Of a stretch of 9,149 nt of DNA, positions 6,630 through 9,149 are shown piece by piece (positions within the stretch are counted from its first letter, which is position 1; every line of letters begins with the position of its first letter). The translations under genes and the position numbers were made by a program. The notes below the pieces were generated by a model. The model was not told the DNA's origin and made no database searches. It saw only the letters and a program-made list of their open reading frames with translations. The DNA comes from an uncultured Burkholderiales bacterium (GTDB lineage Bacteria; Pseudomonadota; Gammaproteobacteria; Burkholderiales; Burkholderiaceae_C), in NCBI GenBank assembly GCA_937897495.1, contig CALCBL010000665.1, forward strand, positions 1 to 9,149, in the 5' to 3' direction.

Positions 6630-7803
6630 ACTCGCTAAGCTGATTACGGGGCAGATTTTTCTGCATGCCTGTATGACAGGTATGCGAATGACGACACCGC
6701 TTCTTGCGCTTCAACAAGGTTACAGCACCATGGCGGTGGGTGTTTTGTTGGCGCTGTTTTCTGTCACGCAAGTATTCATGGCCATTCCAGCTGGTCGATT
6801 CACAGATCGACATGGCTTGAAACGACCGGTGCAAATCGGTGTGGTCATGGCTTGTTTTGGCGCAGGACTGGCCGTCATTTGGCCCATATTTCCTGTTCTT
6901 TGCATAGGCGCCCTTGCCACTGGAGGGGCTACGGGTATCACTGTCATTGCTTTGCAAAGGCACGTAGGCCGAATTTCAGCCGATGCCAACCAGCTGAAAG
7001 AAACATTCAGTTGGCTGGCCATTGGCCCCGCTGCTTCTAATTTCATAGGACCATTTTTTGCGGGCTTGATGATTGACCATGCGGGCGCCATGCCAGCCGA
7101 TGCCGATGGCTTTCGCGCCACGTTTGTGATGCTGACCCTTTTTCCTCTGCTGGCGTGGTTATGGATTCGCAACATTGAAGAAAAACCCATTCCTCCTCAA
7201 CTTCCTGAGCATGCCAATGGGCGTGTATGGGACTTGCTGCATGAGCCGCTCATGCAGCGCCTGCTGTTGGTCAATTGGTTGTTGTCTTCTTGTTGGGATA
7301 TTCACACCTTTGTGGTGCCAGTCTTAGGACACGAACGCGGCCTCAGTGCATCGGTGGTTGGTACTATTTTGGGTTCCTTCGCTGTGGCCTCAGCCCTGAT
7401 TCGGGTGATCCTGCCTTTGGTTGCACGGCACCTTCAAGAATATCGATTGCTCACAGGTGCCATGATTTGCGCAGGCCTCATCTTTGCTATTTATCCCATG
7501 GTTGATTCTGCATTGGCCATGGGTATTTGTTCGGTCTGTTTGGGTTTGGTTTTAGGTGTGGTTCAGCCGATGGTCATGAGTACTTTGCACCAAATCACAC
7601 CCGCACATCGACAGGGCGAAGCACTGGGTTTGCGAATCATGACGGTCAATGCCTCTAGCGTTTTGATGCCCCTTATTTTTGGCGCTGCTGGTGCCGTGGT
7701 AGGGGTGTCTGTGGTCTTTTGGGTTGTGGGTTCAGCAGTGGCGAGTGGCGCGCCGCAAGCTTGGCGCCTGCGCCCCAAATCGGAAACGCCTGCTGCCCCC
7801 TAA
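6589..7803 (+). CDS. Major facilitator superfamily (MFS) transporter
   Basis: This is a 404-residue inner-membrane transporter with twelve hydrophobic segments by eye, the usual MFS number. It has the loop 2-3 signature GRFTDRHGLKR (69-79), matching MFS motif A. The charged loop around residues 195-220, between segments 6 and 7, separates the two halves. Hydrophobic segments lie near 18-41, 48-68, 82-101, 102-123, 135-162 and 174-195, followed by six more. The start is uncertain: ATG 6589, ATG 6598 and GTG 6619 are all in frame and all lie within the end of rmuC, and none has a clear Shine-Dalgarno site. 6589 is kept as the longest, and 6598 (MSVTAKPVKREL) is equally plausible. The overlap suggests translational coupling to rmuC. 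The substrate is unknown, with drug or metabolite efflux possible. The stop TAA is immediately followed by the efp terminator. Confidence 0.88.
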   Translation: MKPMSVTAKPVKRELAKLITGQIFLHACMTGMRMTTPLLALQQGYSTMAVGVLLALFSVTQVFMAIPAGRFTDRHGLKRPVQIGVVMACFGAGLAVIWPIFPVLCIGALATGGATGITVIALQRHVGRISADANQLKETFSWLAIGPAASNFIGPFFAGLMIDHAGAMPADADGFRATFVMLTLFPLLAWLWIRNIEEKPIPPQLPEHANGRVWDLLHEPLMQRLLLVNWLLSSCWDIHTFVVPVLGHERGLSASVVGTILGSFAVASALIRVILPLVARHLQEYRLLTGAMICAGLIFAIYPMVDSALAMGICSVCLGLVLGVVQPMVMSTLHQITPAHRQGEALGLRIMTVNASSVLMPLIFGAAGAVVGVSVVFWVVGSAVASGAPQAWRLRPKSETPAAP

Positions 7804-7827
7804 AAAAAAGACCTCCTAAGAGGTCTT
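7802..7827 (-). terminator. Intrinsic terminator of efp (minus strand)
   Basis: AAGACCTC (7808-7815) and GAGGTCTT (7820-7827) form a perfect 8-bp stem with a CTAA loop. Read on the minus strand, the stem is followed by an uninterrupted T-run (complement of the A-run at 7802-7807), the standard layout of a rho-independent terminator 35 bases past the efp stop. On the plus strand only CTTGTT follows, so termination of the MFS transcript here would be weaker. The A-run includes part of the MFS stop codon TAA. Confidence 0.9.
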
Positions 7828-7858
7828 GTTGCGCAGTGGCCAGGGCCACTGAAACAAG
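7825..7858 (-). repeat. Second stem-loop between the efp stop and its terminator
   Basis: CAGTGGC (7834-7840) pairs with GCCACTG (7845-7851) around a CAGG loop. The flanking CTTGTT (7825-7830) and AACAAG (7853-7858) are also reverse complements, extending the structure beyond an asymmetric internal loop (GCG on one side, a single A on the other). The outer arm shares three bases (7825-7827) with the terminator stem, so full formation of both is mutually exclusive at those bases. The symmetry means it can form in transcripts from either strand, and it may also help to end the plus-strand MFS message. Confidence 0.7.
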
Positions 7859-7862
7859 TTGA

Positions 7863-8417
7863 TCAAACGCGCTTGCGGTATTCGCCTGTGCGTGTGTCAA
7901 TTTCAATTTTGTCACCTTGATTGACAAACAAAGGCACAGGCACTTCAAAGCCGGTGGCAATTTTGGCGGGCTTGAGCACTTTGCCAGAGGTGTCGCCTTT
8001 AACGGCTGGCTCGGTCCAAGTGATTTCGCGTTCTACGCTGGTGGGCAGTTCAACAGAGATGGCCTTGCCGTCGTAGAACACCACTTCAACGGACATGCCG
8101 TCTTCTAGGTAGTGCAAGGCATCGCCCATGTTTTCGGATTCAACTTCGTACTGGTTGAATTCAGTGTCCATGAAAACATACATGGGGTCGGCAAAGTAAG
8201 AGTAGGTGCACTCTTTTTGATCCAAGATCACTTGGTCCATTTTGTCGTCGGCTTTGAAAACAGACTCGGTGCCCATATTGCTCAGCAAGGCTTTGAGCTT
8301 CATGCGAACGGTGGCCGCACCGCGGCCGCCGCGGCTGTATTCAGTGCGCAAAACGATCATGGGGTCTTTGCCCTGCATGATGACGTTACCAACGCGAATT
8401 TCTTGAGCTACTTTCAT
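7863..8417 (-). CDS. efp: Elongation factor P, Arg32 (rhamnosylated) type
   Basis: EF-P binds the ribosome between the P and E sites and relieves stalling at consecutive prolines. The 184-residue product has the normal length and three-domain layout: an N-terminal KOW-like domain (about 1-63), an OB domain (about 64-128) and a C-terminal OB domain carrying the family signature [11 protein letters not shown] and ending in TGEYRKRV. The tip loop reads YSRGGRGAA (27-35) with Arg32 where E. coli has the lysylated Lys34. This arginine is the residue rhamnosylated by EarP in Pseudomonas, Neisseria and betaproteobacteria. The earP gene lies 33 bases upstream on the same strand, so the two are very probably co-transcribed. 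A modest GGACAG lies just before the ATG. A strong terminator follows at 7802-7827. Confidence 0.97.
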   Translation of the reverse strand: MKVAQEIRVGNVIMQGKDPMIVLRTEYSRGGRGAATVRMKLKALLSNMGTESVFKADDKMDQVILDQKECTYSYFADPMYVFMDTEFNQYEVESENMGDALHYLEDGMSVEVVFYDGKAISVELPTSVEREITWTEPAVKGDTSGKVLKPAKIATGFEVPVPLFVNQGDKIEIDTRTGEYRKRV

Positions 8418-8450
8418 AATCTGTCCAATGTTGTCCCAAAGCCCACGATC

Positions 8451-9149
8451 TTAGCGCTTTTCTTCAACAAATTGAAGCAATTGACTGACCAAATCCATTT
8501 GTTGCACCAAACGCGCTTGCGCAGCCATTGCGCAAGCTTGCCAAGCGGGCAGGTCCACCTCAGGCAATGGTTCTTGAGAAAGACCATTCCAGCTTAAGTA
8601 AAAGCGACGAAGGCTGTCTGGCGCATCAAGCCAGTCTAAAAAGGCATTCAATTTGGGGCCATGAGCGCCATCGTCTTGGGGGTAAATTTGCCAAACAAAG
8701 GCCTTGCCAGCCCAAAGCGCCCTGACCAAAGAGTCTTCGCCCCTGACGAAATTAAGGTCACTTGACTTTAAAAGTTGGTCAAATTTTGTTTGAGAAAGAG
8801 GCTGGATGAACTGATGTGAAGGCCGCTCAACATGGCTTGGCAAAGTGCGCAATGCGTTCTCGAAGGCCAAAGCGCCTCGCCCATGCGCCACTTGCCATTG
8901 GTGTCCAATCGAATTCAAGGATGCCAGTTGCATGGCCTCTGCCAGCGCTGCTGGTTCGTAACAAAAAAGAGTGCTTTTTTGCGGGTAGGGCTTGCTGCCA
9001 GATGGATCGAACTCTGTCGTTTCATTGGCATTCAATTTTTCGATAACCCGTGCCTCTCGTATCAGGCCACCAGTTTTGTCATTGAATCCTGGGTAAAAAA
9101 ACCATTTGGTTCGGCCTTTCAGGAGGCCGTTCATCACGGGGGAGGGCAG
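8451..9149 (-). CDS. earP: Protein-arginine rhamnosyltransferase EarP, C-terminal 232 residues (cut by window edge)
   Basis: EarP transfers rhamnose from dTDP-rhamnose to Arg32 of EF-P. The frame is open to the right edge, so the N-terminal part (family length about 370-390) lies outside. The visible part begins LPSPVMNGL and continues with WFFYPGF and TGGLIRE, which belong to the middle of EarP. An internal GTG/ATG at 9137/9134 is therefore not the true start. The C-terminal Rossmann half carries NFVRGEDSLVRALWAGK and WQIYPQDDGAH. The Glu of GED (codon 8736-8738) matches the catalytic, nucleotide-sugar-binding glutamate of the family. The N-terminal catalytic aspartates are beyond the edge and cannot be checked. 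The TAA stop at 8451-8453 lies 33 bases before efp. Confidence 0.95.
   Translation of the reverse strand: MPSPVMNGLLKGRTKWFFYPGFNDKTGGLIREARVIEKLNANETTEFDPSGSKPYPQKSTLFCYEPAALAEAMQLASLNSIGHQWQVAHGRGALAFENALRTLPSHVERPSHQFIQPLSQTKFDQLLKSSDLNFVRGEDSLVRALWAGKAFVWQIYPQDDGAHGPKLNAFLDWLDAPDSLRRFYLSWNGLSQEPLPEVDLPAWQACAMAAQARLVQQMDLVSQLLQFVEEKR

Noticed and set aside
5220..7868. TTGATCAAAC at 5220-5229 and again at 7859-7868, each just after a hairpin
   Set aside because: The second copy includes the efp stop and last codon, and a 10-base match in 9 kb is expected by chance. There are no further copies near other genes that I can see.
8310..8335. Locally very G+C-rich patch with overlapping GCGGCCGC-like palindromes
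   Set aside because: It encodes the conserved SRGGRGAA loop of EF-P, and Gly/Arg/Ala codons account for the composition.
7864..8521. 14-base direct repeat CAAACGCGCTTGCG at 7864-7877 and 8508-8521
   Set aside because: Both copies lie in coding sequence (end of efp, end of earP) and are explained by Arg/Ala/Gln codons. One exact 14-mer pair in 9 kb is not surprising by chance.
8112..8597. 161-codon open frame on the plus strand, opposite efp and the end of earP
   Set aside because: It lies antisense to two firmly identified genes. Its His/Phe/Val-rich composition is what the complement of efp codons gives, and it has no recognisable domain or ribosome-binding site.
1..9149. Mobile elements, CRISPR arrays, toxin-antitoxin or defence genes, tRNA or rRNA genes
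   Set aside because: I looked for transposase-like frames, terminal repeats, regularly spaced repeats and RNA gene motifs and saw none. The window is fully occupied by housekeeping and transport genes.

Overview
The window looks like ordinary chromosome from a betaproteobacterium, most likely Burkholderiales of the Comamonadaceae type. This rests on three things. An elongation factor P with arginine at position 32 sits beside its rhamnosyltransferase EarP. The liv-type ABC ATPases, PncB, RmuC and the CitMHS/NhaD-like transporter all resemble that group's proteins. Base composition is moderate, roughly half G+C by eye. I cannot name a genus. There are no mobile elements, CRISPR arrays, tRNA or rRNA genes, and no stretch above 100 bases between genes.

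Layout: positions 1-7803 are read on the plus strand, and 7863-9149 on the minus strand. The left edge (1-1470) is the 3' end of a branched-chain amino acid type ABC importer operon. It holds the last codons of a probable permease, then two ATPases (livG, livF) joined by overlapping start and stop codons. After a 100-base gap come pncB (NAD salvage), a CitMHS/NhaD-like membrane transporter, a GhrB-like D-2-hydroxyacid dehydrogenase, rmuC and an MFS transporter. Gaps between these five are +50, -4, +42 and -41 bases, so they may form one transcription unit, although only the two overlapping pairs make a strong case for coupling.

The plus-strand run meets a convergent earP-efp pair. The 59-base gap between the two blocks holds two stem-loops. 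One is followed by a T-run on the minus strand and is a convincing intrinsic terminator for efp. EarP (cut by the right edge) is expected to transfer rhamnose to Arg32 of EF-P, which is present, so the pair forms a complete modification unit as far as can be seen.

I found no previously undescribed system here. The points most worth a second look are the EarP/EF-P Arg32 pair, the paired hairpins in the convergent gap, a perfect 10-bp inverted repeat wrapped around the dehydrogenase stop codon, the long rmuC/MFS overlap, the short C-terminus of the LivF-like ATPase, and the unexplained pncB-transporter-reductase neighbourhood. The dehydrogenase start should be taken at 4230, not at the longer upstream ATG.
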